Below, piece after piece: positions 28,584 through 37,413 of a stretch of 64,000 nt of DNA; within the stretch, counting starts at the first letter, position 1; the number at the start of each line of letters is the position of its first letter. The position numbers and the translations under genes were made by a program. This DNA is from Thermasporomyces composti (GTDB lineage Bacteria > Actinomycetota > Actinomycetes > Propionibacteriales > Actinopolymorphaceae): assembly GCF_003386795.1 (NCBI RefSeq), contig NZ_QTUC01000001.1, positions 744,001 to 808,000 on the forward strand, read 5' to 3'. The notes under the pieces were generated by a model, which was not told the origin of the DNA, did not search any database, and saw only the letters and a program-made list of their open reading frames with translations.

Positions 28584-29123
28584 TCACTCTCCGGTGAGAC
28601 CGTCGATCGACTCACGAATGAGATCGGCGTGACCGTTGTGGCGGGCGTACTCCTCGATCATGTGGCACAGGATCCACCGCAGGCTCGGCGTCTCACCGCT
28701 GGGTAACGGGCGTCGCGCCAGCTGTTCCAGACCCCCGTTTTCGAGCACCTTCACCACCGAGGAGCGCGAGCGGGTCACGGCCTCCTGCCACAGCGCGAGA
28801 AGGGCGTCAGGAGAGTCCTGAGCCGCCAATCGCCAGCCCCAGTCCAGGTTCGCCTGCCAGTCGACGGTGTTCCACGGAGGTCCCAAGTCTCGCCCGAGCA
28901 AGCGGAGCGAGAACCAGTAATCCTCGACGAAGGCCAGATGCTTCACCATCCCGCCGAGCGTCATCGTCGATGCACCCACGCTGACCCGGAAACCGTCGGC
29001 GTCCAGGCCGGAGCACTTCCACGCCAGCGTGGCGCGCTGGAAGTCGAGGAAACCGAGCAGGGTGGCGGTCTCGTCGGCGGCGAGAGGAGGCTCAGGTCGG
29101 CCGTGCTCGTCCACAGGCGTCAT
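28584..29123 (-). CDS. DinB-like DUF664 protein (possible mycothiol-dependent transferase)
   Basis: This 179-residue four-helix-bundle protein carries the DinB/DUF664 metal-binding histidines: MVKHLAFVEDYW (first His) and EEYARHNGHADLIRESIDG (second pair). Family members bind a divalent metal and many use bacillithiol or mycothiol as co-substrate; mycothiol use fits this organism, as shown by the mycothiol dehydrogenase at 5606-6691. The Met at 29123 (MTPVDEHGRPEPP) is chosen because homology starts there. The specific reaction is unknown. Confidence 0.82.
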   Translation of the reverse strand: MTPVDEHGRPEPPLAADETATLLGFLDFQRATLAWKCSGLDADGFRVSVGASTMTLGGMVKHLAFVEDYWFSLRLLGRDLGPPWNTVDWQANLDWGWRLAAQDSPDALLALWQEAVTRSRSSVVKVLENGGLEQLARRPLPSGETPSLRWILCHMIEEYARHNGHADLIRESIDGLTGE

Positions 29124-29342
29124 GGGCGCCGAGTCTAGGACCACACCGTCGACCAGCGTCTCACGTCGTACGCGGCGGCCAGCCCGACAGTCGCCCGCCC
29201 CTCCTCGTGCCCACCGGGACGCCACGCGCACGCACGTGGCTGAGCCGACAGGGGCCGCGTGGGTCGGCTCGTGCGCGTGGCGGCGACCCTTGAACGCACC
29301 AGTGTGTGTGCGTGATATTGATCGGCACATCGAGACGGGAGT

Positions 29343-29357
29343 ATCGTGCAGCACGAT
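29343..29357. promoter_or_regulatory. Perfect palindrome before the aminotransferase gene
   Basis: ATCGTGC-A-GCACGAT (7-bp arms) lies 76 bp upstream of the aminotransferase start in an AT-rich spot. A second, shorter repeat TTTCG-N5-CGAAA lies at 29368-29382. These are good operator candidates; the regulator is unknown. Confidence 0.45.
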
Positions 29358-29432
29358 GAAACAATCATTTCGTTAGCCGAAACGCAGTAAGAGGCTTACG
29401 CCCGAACCGGGCACTGCGAGGTGCAGCTCCGA

Positions 29433-30743
29433 ATGGTCATCGAGGCGTGGCCGGCCTCGCGGCAGGCATGGGAACGCACCAAGGCGTCCCTCAGTGGCGG
29501 GGTCTCGACCGGTCTCCGTGCCTCGATGAAGCCGCATCCCCTGTTCTTTCGCGGCGGCTCCGGACCGCGTCTCACCGACCTGGACGGCAACTCCTACGTG
29601 GACTACGTCCTCGGCTGGGGCCCAGTGATCCTCGGCCACGGCCACCCCAAACTGACCGCTGCCGTCGCTGCCCAGCTCCCCTACGGCTCCACCTACGGTG
29701 CGGGCCACCTGCTCGAGGCTGAAGCCGCCGAGGCGGTACTCGCCCGCATTCCCGGCACCGAACGAGTGCTGTGGTGCAGCACGGGCTCGGAGGCCAACCT
29801 GGTCGCTCTCCGCTTGGCACGCGCCGCCACCGGACGACGGCGGTTCATCAAGTTCGGCGGCCACTACCACGGCTGGACCGACCCGATGCTGATCGGGTAC
29901 CGCCCGGGCCCTGACGGCACCCTGGGTCTCGGCAGCCTGGGCCAGAACCCAGCGACGCTGGACGACGTGCGGCTGGTGGCGTGGGGAGACCTGGACACGA
30001 CAGCCGGGCTGCTCACGACGTCCGGCACCGACATCGCCGCGGTCTTCTGCGAGCCGGTGCTGTGCAACTCGGGTGTCCTCGAACCGCCACCCGGTTTCCT
30101 CGAGGGTCTGCGCGAGCTGTGCGACGACACCGGAACGGTCCTCGTCTTCGACGAGGTCATCACCGGCTTCCGCATCGACTCAGGAGGAGCGGTCACACGC
30201 TACGGCGTCACCCCCGACCTCGTCGTCCTGGCGAAGGCGATCGCGGGCGGATTCCCGCTGGCCGCGGTCGCTGGCCGCGCCGACATCCTCGACCGCACGA
30301 CGGCCGGCGTAGTCCACGCCGGCACCTACAACGGCAACCCCGTCGTCTTGGCCGCCGCCATAGCGACCCTCGAGGCGCTCGGCGAGCCCGGCGTCTACGA
30401 CGACTTCGAGCGCCGAGGTCGCGCGCTCGCCGACGGGATGCGTGCGGCATTCGCCCGATACGACGTCCCGGTCACCGTCCACCAGGTGGGCCCGGTGGTG
30501 CAGTGCCTCCCCGGGGTGCGAAAGGCACGCACATTCGACGACTTCCTCGCCGCCGACCAGGAGTTCTACGACCGTCTGACGGTCCAGCTGCTGCGTCGTG
30601 GTGTCTTCACCCTGCCAGGCGGACGTTGGTACCTCTCGACCGCGCACACCGACGCCGATATCGCCGAAACGGTCGCGGTGATCGACGAATCCCTCGGCGC
30701 TACCCTCGACGAGGGGCCGGGGCCGCGTGTCAGCACCGCCTGA
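29433..30743 (+). CDS. Class III aminotransferase, glutamate-1-semialdehyde aminomutase-like
   Basis: This 436-residue PLP enzyme has the fold-type I class III pattern: LTDLDGNSYVDYVLGWGP, WCSTGSEANLVALRLARA, KFGGHYHGW, LVFDEVITGFR and the PLP lysine Lys268 in VVLAKAIAGGFPLAA. The sequence is nearest to glutamate-1-semialdehyde 2,1-aminomutase and its catabolic relatives, but a heme gene context is absent. The ATG at 29433 is preferred (GAGGTG 9 nt upstream); GTG at 29421 is possible. The gene opens a run with an FAD/Fe-S oxidoreductase and a divergent M81 peptidase, suggesting amino-compound catabolism. An operator-like palindrome lies upstream. Confidence 0.86.
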   Translation: MVIEAWPASRQAWERTKASLSGGVSTGLRASMKPHPLFFRGGSGPRLTDLDGNSYVDYVLGWGPVILGHGHPKLTAAVAAQLPYGSTYGAGHLLEAEAAEAVLARIPGTERVLWCSTGSEANLVALRLARAATGRRRFIKFGGHYHGWTDPMLIGYRPGPDGTLGLGSLGQNPATLDDVRLVAWGDLDTTAGLLTTSGTDIAAVFCEPVLCNSGVLEPPPGFLEGLRELCDDTGTVLVFDEVITGFRIDSGGAVTRYGVTPDLVVLAKAIAGGFPLAAVAGRADILDRTTAGVVHAGTYNGNPVVLAAAIATLEALGEPGVYDDFERRGRALADGMRAAFARYDVPVTVHQVGPVVQCLPGVRKARTFDDFLAADQEFYDRLTVQLLRRGVFTLPGGRWYLSTAHTDADIAETVAVIDESLGATLDEGPGPRVSTA

Positions 30744-30847
30744 GTGTCGTCGGTCACGGCACTCGGCGCGGCGCACGGTCACCGCTGACACAGTGCCGCC
30801 ACAGAGAACCGGGCCGCGACGGAAGAGGCCGCGACGGAAGGGTGAGC

Positions 30848-33682
30848 ATGGCGCCAGTCATCTCGGAGTCCACGCTGGAGGTCCTCCGCGGGCTCAGCGA
30901 TCCCCGTGACGTGCGCACTCGGGCGGTGGATCTGGCGGCGATGGCCCACGACGCCTCGCACTACCTCCTCCAGCCACAAGCGGTGGTCATCGCGCGTGAC
31001 ACCGAGCACGTGGCACGTCTGCTGCGCGCGGCGACCGACCGTGGTCTTCCCGTGACGTTCCGCTCGGCGGGCACGAGCTTGTCCGGTCAAGCTGTCACCG
31101 ACGGCGTCCTCGTCGACACTCGCCGCCACTTTCGGCGTATCGACGTCCTTGACAACGGCGAACGCCTGCGGAGCCAGCCCGGCGCCACGCTCCGACTCGT
31201 CAACGCTCGCTTGGCACCGTACGGCACGCGCTTGGGCCCCGACCCTGCCAGCGAGGGCGCCTGCACCGTCGGCGGGGTGGTCGCCAACAACTCCTCGGGG
31301 ATGGCGTGTGGCATCCGCGACAACGCCTACCACACGCTCGACTCGATGACGTTCGTGCTGCCGTCGGGCACCACGATCGACACCTCCGACCCGGACGCCG
31401 ACGATCTCCTGCGAAACCGCGAACCCCGACTCTGGGAGGGCTTGGTCGAGCTCCGGGATCGGGTGCGATCGAACCCGGACTCGGTCGAACGCATCCGGCA
31501 CCAGTTCTCCATGAAGAACACCATGGGGTACGCGGTCAACGCGTTCCTGGACTTCGACCGACCGGTCGACATCCTCAGCCACCTCATCGTCGGCTCCGAG
31601 GGCACCTTGGCCTTCGTCGGCGAGGTGACCTTCCGCACCGTGCCGGTGCGGCCGCACGTCGCGACGGCGCTGCTCGTCTTCGACTCCATCGCCGACGCGA
31701 CCGACGCGCTCCCCGCCCTCGTCGCCGCTGGTGCCCGCACCGTCGAGCTCATGGACGCCGCGTCGCTCCGCGTCATCCAGCGGGACTCGCGGGCCCTTCC
31801 CACGCTCCGACAGCTGGACGTGGCCTCCCACACGGCCCTCTTGGTCGAACTGCAGGCCACCACGGCAGACGAGCTCGAGGCGGACCTGGCACGCGCGAGC
31901 GCCACGCTGCGCCGCCTGAGGCTCGCCACGCCGGCCGCGTTCACGTCCGACCCAGCCGAACGCGCCGCGCTGTGGCACCTGCGCAAGGGTCTCTACACCG
32001 CGGTGGCGGGCGCCCGCCCCACCGGGACCACGGCCTTGCTGGAGGACATCGCCGTCCCACTCCCCGTGCTCACCGAGACCACGCGTGGCCTCACCGAGCT
32101 GTTCGACAAGTACGACTACGACGACGCGGTCATCTTCGGGCACGCCAAGGACGGCAACCTCCACTTCATGATCACGCCGCGGTTCGACGACCCGGAGGAG
32201 CTGCGGCGGTACGAGGACTTCACCGAGGACCTCGTCGACCTGGTGCTGGGCGCCAACGGCTCGCTCAAGGCCGAGCACGGCACGGGACGCATCATGGCGC
32301 CGTACGTGCGACGGCAGTTCGGCGACGAGCTGTACGACGTCATGCGGACGGTCAAACGGCTCTGCGATCCGGCCGGAGTCCTCAACCCGGGCGTCGTGAT
32401 CAGCGACGACGACCGCGCGCACCTGCGGAACCTCAAGCTCATCTCGCCCGCTGACCCGGCCGTCGACACGTGCGTGGAGTGCGGCTTCTGCGAGCCGGTG
32501 TGTCCCGCGAAAGACGTCACCACCACCCCTCGGCAGCGGATCGTCCTGCTGCGCGAGATCGCCCGGGCCGACGCCGAGGGCGACCATCGACGACGTGACG
32601 AGCTGCGGCGGGACTTCGGCTACGACGCGGTCGACACCTGCGCCGCCGACTCGATGTGCGTCACCGCCTGTCCGGTGGCCATCGACACCGGTGCGGTGAT
32701 GAAGGGTCTTCGGTCACGCCGGCACGGTCGAGTCGCGCGACGCGGCGGAGTGGCGGCCGCTCGCCACTGGGCCGGCACCCTCACCGGTCTGCGGGGCGGC
32801 CTGCGCGTCGCCTCGGCCCTCCCGCCGGCGTTGCTGTCGGGGGCGTCGCGAGCGGCCCGGAAGGCGCTGCCCGCGGAGTGGGTGCCGGAGGTCGGTGCCG
32901 ACCTGCCACGTGCCGGGTCACGGCGCCCCGCGCCCCGACGTCCTCAGGACGCCTCGGTGGTGTTCTTCCCCTCCTGTATCGGCTCGTTGTTCGGCCCGCC
33001 CCGCGGGGCGTCCGAGTCGCCGGGCGCCAGCGCGGCCTTCCAGACCCTGTGCGAACGGGCCGGGATCGCCCTCGCCGTGCCGGACGGCATCGCCGGCCTG
33101 TGCTGTGGGACGCCGTGGCGTTCCAAGGGACTGGACGAGGGTTACGCGGTCATGGCTCGCCGGACGTTCGAGGCGGTGTGGCGAGCCTCGGACGAGGGTC
33201 GGCTGCCTGTCGTGTGTGAGGCGTCCTCGTGCGGCCTCGGTCTGCGCGAGATCGGTGACCACCTGGACGGCGAGGACGCTCGGCGCTACCGCTCCTTGCG
33301 GGTCCTCGACGCCGTGAGCTTCGCGCGCACCGAGCTCCTCCCCCGCCTCCAGGTGCGGCGGCGGCTCCAGTCCGTCGCGGTGCACCCGACATGCGCGTCC
33401 GAGCACCTCGGCTCCACCGATGACCTGCGAGCGGTCGCGGCGGCCTGCGCCGACGAGGTCGTGGTGCCCACGACGTGGGGCTGCTGCGGCTTCGCCGGTG
33501 ACCGCGGGATGCTGCGCCCGGAGCTCACCGCGGCCGCCACCGCGCCGCAGGCCGCCGAGCTCGCGGGGAGGGCCTTCGACGCCTACGTGTCCAGCAACCG
33601 CACGTGCGAGCTGGGCATGTCGCGCGCGACGGGGAAGACCTACCGGCACGTGCTCGAGCTGGTCGAGGAGCTCACACGATGA
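30848..33682 (+). CDS. FAD-linked and Fe-S oxidoreductase (Dld/GlcD-GlcF fusion type)
   Basis: This is a 944-residue protein. An FAD_binding_4 domain (about 40-230; VTFRSAGTSLSGQAV, VVANNSSGMACG) is followed by an FAD-oxidase C domain (about 250-510; ILSHLIVGSEGTLAF, GHAKDGNLHFMI). Two 4Fe-4S motifs lie near residues 541 and 600 (CVECGFCEPVCP, CAADSMCVTACP), and two cysteine-rich CCG segments near 750 and 878 (LCCGTPW, GCCGFAGDRGML). This is the layout of D-lactate, D-2-hydroxyglutarate or glycolate dehydrogenases that pass electrons to the respiratory chain. The substrate is undetermined. ATG 30848 follows AAGGG. Confidence 0.9.
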   Translation: MAPVISESTLEVLRGLSDPRDVRTRAVDLAAMAHDASHYLLQPQAVVIARDTEHVARLLRAATDRGLPVTFRSAGTSLSGQAVTDGVLVDTRRHFRRIDVLDNGERLRSQPGATLRLVNARLAPYGTRLGPDPASEGACTVGGVVANNSSGMACGIRDNAYHTLDSMTFVLPSGTTIDTSDPDADDLLRNREPRLWEGLVELRDRVRSNPDSVERIRHQFSMKNTMGYAVNAFLDFDRPVDILSHLIVGSEGTLAFVGEVTFRTVPVRPHVATALLVFDSIADATDALPALVAAGARTVELMDAASLRVIQRDSRALPTLRQLDVASHTALLVELQATTADELEADLARASATLRRLRLATPAAFTSDPAERAALWHLRKGLYTAVAGARPTGTTALLEDIAVPLPVLTETTRGLTELFDKYDYDDAVIFGHAKDGNLHFMITPRFDDPEELRRYEDFTEDLVDLVLGANGSLKAEHGTGRIMAPYVRRQFGDELYDVMRTVKRLCDPAGVLNPGVVISDDDRAHLRNLKLISPADPAVDTCVECGFCEPVCPAKDVTTTPRQRIVLLREIARADAEGDHRRRDELRRDFGYDAVDTCAADSMCVTACPVAIDTGAVMKGLRSRRHGRVARRGGVAAARHWAGTLTGLRGGLRVASALPPALLSGASRAARKALPAEWVPEVGADLPRAGSRRPAPRRPQDASVVFFPSCIGSLFGPPRGASESPGASAAFQTLCERAGIALAVPDGIAGLCCGTPWRSKGLDEGYAVMARRTFEAVWRASDEGRLPVVCEASSCGLGLREIGDHLDGEDARRYRSLRVLDAVSFARTELLPRLQVRRRLQSVAVHPTCASEHLGSTDDLRAVAAACADEVVVPTTWGCCGFAGDRGMLRPELTAAATAPQAAELAGRAFDAYVSSNRTCELGMSRATGKTYRHVLELVEELTR

Positions 33683-33724
33683 GCGCCCGGACGCGGCGCG
33701 GGACCCGGTTCCCTGAGTGACACG

Positions 33725-35254
33725 TCACGGCGGTGTCGTCGTGAACCGTCCGGCCTCCACGGGCTGGGGATACACCGCCTCGGGCTCGAAGGGGTACATC
33801 GGACGTCGCCGGTGGACGTAGGCGAGCTCGTGGACTGAGAGGCGGGTCACTCCGGGGGTGTCGACGACGATGAGCCCGTCGGTGACGTCGGCGTAGCCTG
33901 CCCTGGGCCCGTTGACCCCCTTGGCGACGATGGCGCGGAACGACAGCGGGTCGAGTCCCACGGCGCGCAGCTGGTTCGGCGTGATCGGCTGCACCAGCTT
34001 GGACGTCAGGACGACGGTGATGTCGCCGTCGGTGCGCAGGGCCACCATCTCGCCGGCATCGAAGAACCGGAGCCCACCGTGCGCCATCATCGGCTCCTCG
34101 TATCGTCCGTCGGCCCGCCCGATCACGACCGCGTCGAGTGGCACCGGGCGGCCGACCTGCTCGGCACTGCGACCGCCCACCTCGACGCTGACTCTCCGGC
34201 CGATCTCGACCCCGGCCAGCGACTCGACCGTCTGGGGGTCGAACAGCACCACGACCAGGCCACCGACGTGACGGCGGACCGCCTCCTCCAACAGAACCGT
34301 GGAGTCACCTGGCCCACCACCACCCACATTGTCGCCGACGTCGAGCACAAGCACGGGCTTGTGACCCCGGTGGGCGGCCACCTGGCCGATGGCCTCCTCG
34401 ACGCTCACCCCGCCACCCTGGAGCGCGTCTCGCGCCTCCCACACCATCCGCGCCAGCTCGCACGCGGCTCGCCGCGCCGCGTCGACCCCGTCACGGTGGG
34501 TGACAAGCACGGACATGCCCATCTGGGGGACATCGGCGTAGGGGAATCCCTCGAGGATGCTGGCGTCGAGGACCCCGTCGCGGCGCTCGAGGTCCCGTGC
34601 CGCCGCCAGCAGCCCCGCCATGGGCTCCTCCCGAGTGTCCTGGCGGGTGATGGTGACGACGAGCGGCAGCTGTTCCAGGGCGACGGCGGGTCGCTGGCCG
34701 GTTCGGATGATCTCCAGCACCCGGCGGCGGCACTCCAGGCCACGCTCTCGCGCGTCGACGTGCGGGTTCGTCTGGTACGCCAGGAGGACGTCGACGTTCG
34801 CCACCAGGCGCGGATCGACGTTGGCGTGCATGTCGATCACGACGCCCACGGGCGTGTCGGGACCGACGACGTCACGCACGCGCGCGGCGATCTCGGCGTC
34901 GGCGTCGAGATACCCCTCCGCCACGGCCGCACCGTGCAGCCCGAGCAGCACACCGTCGAACGGCCCGGACGCGGCGAGCAGGTGGACCATCTCCCCGACG
35001 ATCGCCTCGAACGCCTCCGCGGTGATCACGCCGCGTGGGTTGGTCCACGCAGCGAGCAACGGGACGAGCTCGGCGGGCTCCTCGTCGTCCTGAGGCGCGA
35101 GGAAGCCGGCGAAGGTCGCTTGGGAGGTCGCGTAGTGCTCCACCAGCTCCGGGCCGCGGTGGATTCCGCCGTCCTCGTAGGTCGCCAGGTCAGCCGGGAC
35201 CGTGGAGAACGTGTTGGTCTCGTGCCCTAGGCCGAGGACCGCCAGGCGGGTCAT
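33725..35254 (-). CDS. M81 family metallopeptidase (microcystinase C/MlrC-like)
   Basis: This is a 509-residue protein of the M81/MlrC family: LGLGHETNTFS at the start, GVLLGLHGAAVAEGYLDADAEI, GVVIDMHANVDPRLVA, YQTNPHVDARERG (metal ligands), then the MlrC C-terminal domain with LVLDVGDNVGGGGPGDSTVLLEE. Members are zinc-dependent and hydrolyse small linear peptides or amide-like substrates; MlrC itself completes microcystin breakdown. I take the ATG at 35254 (AAGG upstream); GTG at 35263 is possible. It diverges from an IclR regulator and converges with the FAD/Fe-S gene, so a shared catabolic function is likely. Confidence 0.86.
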   Translation of the reverse strand: MTRLAVLGLGHETNTFSTVPADLATYEDGGIHRGPELVEHYATSQATFAGFLAPQDDEEPAELVPLLAAWTNPRGVITAEAFEAIVGEMVHLLAASGPFDGVLLGLHGAAVAEGYLDADAEIAARVRDVVGPDTPVGVVIDMHANVDPRLVANVDVLLAYQTNPHVDARERGLECRRRVLEIIRTGQRPAVALEQLPLVVTITRQDTREEPMAGLLAAARDLERRDGVLDASILEGFPYADVPQMGMSVLVTHRDGVDAARRAACELARMVWEARDALQGGGVSVEEAIGQVAAHRGHKPVLVLDVGDNVGGGGPGDSTVLLEEAVRRHVGGLVVVLFDPQTVESLAGVEIGRRVSVEVGGRSAEQVGRPVPLDAVVIGRADGRYEEPMMAHGGLRFFDAGEMVALRTDGDITVVLTSKLVQPITPNQLRAVGLDPLSFRAIVAKGVNGPRAGYADVTDGLIVVDTPGVTRLSVHELAYVHRRRPMYPFEPEAVYPQPVEAGRFTTTPP

Positions 35255-35592
35255 CGTGGTCACGTCCTTCCCGACATTCGGCGTCGGCTCGACGGCGGTG
35301 TTTTCCAGGGATACACCGGCGTTCGTTCCTCGGATAGAGCCTTTCTGTTTTCCTCGGATCGATCGACCGAGGGCCGCAGGACCTCACCCGTGCTGACCTC
35401 GTTCGCGGCCACGTACCATGGAGCGCGTGGGCGCGATGCGGATTCCGCCTGCTGTGTAGTGGCTGGACACAGCGTGGCGACGGGAAGCCGACCGGCGGTC
35501 CCTCTCCCTCAGCGCTCCTCTGGCTTACGATCTGACCGGCACCCTGGCCAGATCGGTGTGACGATGCCAGCCTGAGAAATTCAGGGGACGAC
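35255..35592. promoter_or_regulatory. Divergent regulatory region between M81 peptidase and iclR-type gene
   Basis: There is no gene in these 338 bp. CCTCGGAT occurs twice (35328-35335 and 35352-35359, 24 bp apart), and the second copy pairs with CCGAGG at 35367-35372. These are candidate sites for the adjacent IclR regulator, upstream of both genes. Confidence 0.45.
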
Positions 35593-36369
35593 ATGACGCG
35601 CACGCTGACCGCCGAGAGTTCCGCGTACCCACTCCGCGCGGTAGACCGGGTGTGCGACATTCTCGATATCTTGGCCAACTCCGCAGACGGTGTCTCCCTT
35701 TCCGAGGTCGCCGAATCCACGGGGCTGCCCAAGAGCTCGACGTTCCGCTATCTGTCCGCCTTGGCGGCTCGCCGTTACGTCGAACGCGACCCGGAGTCAG
35801 GCACCTACCGGCTGGGGGTGGCGTTCCGACCCCAGCACACCCGCGTTCTCGACCAGCTCACCGACCTGGCACGGCCAGCCTTGGAGAAGCTGCGCGACCA
35901 GCTGGAGGAGACGACGAACCTCGCCGTTCTCGACGGCGCGTCCGTGTCCTATGCCGTCGTGGCCGAGTCTCCGCACATGATGCGACTCGCCGCGCGGGTC
36001 GGCCAGCGAGGCTACGTCCACGCGACCGGGCTCGGCAAAGCCATGTGCGCCACCATGCCAGACGACCGCGTCCTCTCCATCCTCGCGGCCGCGGACATGC
36101 CGCGGTTGACGGACGCGACGATCGTCGATCCTGAGGAGTACCTCCGCGAGCTGGAGAAGGTCCGCTCGACTGGGTACGCGGTCGACGACAACGAGAACCA
36201 GCCGTCCGGTCGATGCGTGGCGGTCGCGATCGACGGGGTGGGCTTCCCGGCGGCCATCAGCGTGAGCGCTCCCGCCCACCGGCTTCCGCTGGAGAACGCC
36301 GACCGGGTGGCCCGACAGCTCCGCAAGCTCGCCCGGTCGCTCTCGCGCCAGCTCAGCGGCCGACGCTGA
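35593..36369 (+). CDS. IclR family transcriptional regulator
   Basis: This 258-residue protein has an N-terminal winged helix-turn-helix (about 15-75; ILDILANSADGVSLSEVAESTG then KSSTFRYLSALAARRYVERD) and a C-terminal effector-binding IclR domain (about 95-250; LRDQLEETTNLAVLDGASVSYA, GYVHATGLGKAM, GYAVDDNENQPSGRCVAVAI). The NENQ in place of the common NDEE is a small variation at the ligand pocket rim. It is divergent from the M81 peptidase and likely controls it and perhaps the nearby aminotransferase and oxidoreductase. The ligand is unknown. Confidence 0.93.
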   Translation: MTRTLTAESSAYPLRAVDRVCDILDILANSADGVSLSEVAESTGLPKSSTFRYLSALAARRYVERDPESGTYRLGVAFRPQHTRVLDQLTDLARPALEKLRDQLEETTNLAVLDGASVSYAVVAESPHMMRLAARVGQRGYVHATGLGKAMCATMPDDRVLSILAAADMPRLTDATIVDPEEYLRELEKVRSTGYAVDDNENQPSGRCVAVAIDGVGFPAAISVSAPAHRLPLENADRVARQLRKLARSLSRQLSGRR

Positions 36370-36399
36370 CCGAGCGCTCTACCCGCGCCCCTCGCCGGT

Positions 36400-37323
36400 C
36401 TACCGTCTCCGCGCGGCCGTCGCGGCGGTGCCACGGTCGCGGTGGAGCCAGCTGAGCAGGTCCGACGGCGCCATTCGGGCGGTGCGCCGCTGGTAGTGAG
36501 CGAGCTCCTCGGCGGACAGCACCTCTCGCCCGGCCCCCGAGGACCCGCGGCGGAAGAAGGCCCTTCGATCCTTCAAGACGCCGACCGGGTCGGGGGCAAG
36601 CTGGTCGGCGTTGGCCCGCATGTGGTCGAACGTCGCCGCACGGACCAGGTCTGGCCAGCGAGCCTCCGGCACGTCAACGCCAAGGCGCGCCGCGATCCGC
36701 CGCATCTCGCCCTCGAGGTCCGTGACCAGGTCGTCGTAGTGCACGAGGAGGACATTGGGCGAGGTACGGCGAGCCCAGGCATCGGACAGGTGCCACATCA
36801 CGCCTGGGAGTGAATCCATCGACTCGCGTGGGTCGGCGTCGTCATCGATCCAGCGCAGCAACCAGTCGTGGAGCTGTGGTCGCGGGCGCGTTGGACGTTC
36901 GGGTGCGGGGTCACCGGTCAGCTGGCGAATCCGCTCTCGGTCGAGGTTTCCACCCTGGTGATAGAGCGAGACCGCCATGTCGAGCGGATGCCGGGCGACC
37001 ACGATGTAGGTGACACGTGGATCGATCGGGATCCCGTCCAGGGGCGTGTGCGTCTTGATGAACCGCCGGTGACGTTGGGCTTCCAGCCGCGCCACCACCT
37101 CGTCCCGCGGCACCACCAGCCAGTCCAGCCACGGCGACAGCTCCGCCAGCGGTGCGGGCAAAGCCGGGGTCTGGAAGACCAGGAGCGCGCAGATCATCTG
37201 CATCCAGGTCGTGCCGCTCTTGGACCGGGTGCTGATCACGATGTCACCCGGCCGGAACGGGAAACCGAGCCAGCGGGCGCTGTCCTCCTCCGACGAGCGG
37301 TAGCGAACGGGTGGCTGGAGCAT
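36400..37323 (-). CDS. Sulfotransferase of the cytosolic SULT type
   Basis: This 307-residue protein has the PAPS 5'-phosphosulfate loop TRSKSGTTWMQ (about residues 32-42), the catalytic His region RFIKTHTPLD, the 3'-phosphate-binding VVARHPLDMAVSLYH and the C-terminal FFRRGSSGAGRE, equivalent to the RKGxxGDWK motif. These match cytosolic sulfotransferases that move sulfuryl groups from PAPS to hydroxyl or amino acceptors. The acceptor is unknown. It follows an SLC13 transporter and a second sulfotransferase on the same strand. Confidence 0.87.
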   Translation of the reverse strand: MLQPPVRYRSSEEDSARWLGFPFRPGDIVISTRSKSGTTWMQMICALLVFQTPALPAPLAELSPWLDWLVVPRDEVVARLEAQRHRRFIKTHTPLDGIPIDPRVTYIVVARHPLDMAVSLYHQGGNLDRERIRQLTGDPAPERPTRPRPQLHDWLLRWIDDDADPRESMDSLPGVMWHLSDAWARRTSPNVLLVHYDDLVTDLEGEMRRIAARLGVDVPEARWPDLVRAATFDHMRANADQLAPDPVGVLKDRRAFFRRGSSGAGREVLSAEELAHYQRRTARMAPSDLLSWLHRDRGTAATAARRR

Positions 37324-37413
37324 CCGGGCACCCTACCGGTTCCGGCTCTCCCCCACCCAGCGCGTCCCCGGACCTCACGGCTTGACCGCCGGTTCCCCCG
37401 GTCCCGCACCTCG

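Noticed and set aside
29433-30743. Heme biosynthesis hemL
   Set aside because: The sequence is aminomutase-like, but the context is catabolic and no other heme genes are present, so I did not assign the symbol.
30779-32587. 602-codon minus-strand frame
   Set aside because: It is antisense to the FAD/Fe-S oxidoreductase, whose motifs are complete in the plus frame.
35255-35592. Riboswitch or small RNA in the M81/IclR gap
   Set aside because: I see repeats fitting operators but no conserved aptamer sequence or terminator-like stem.
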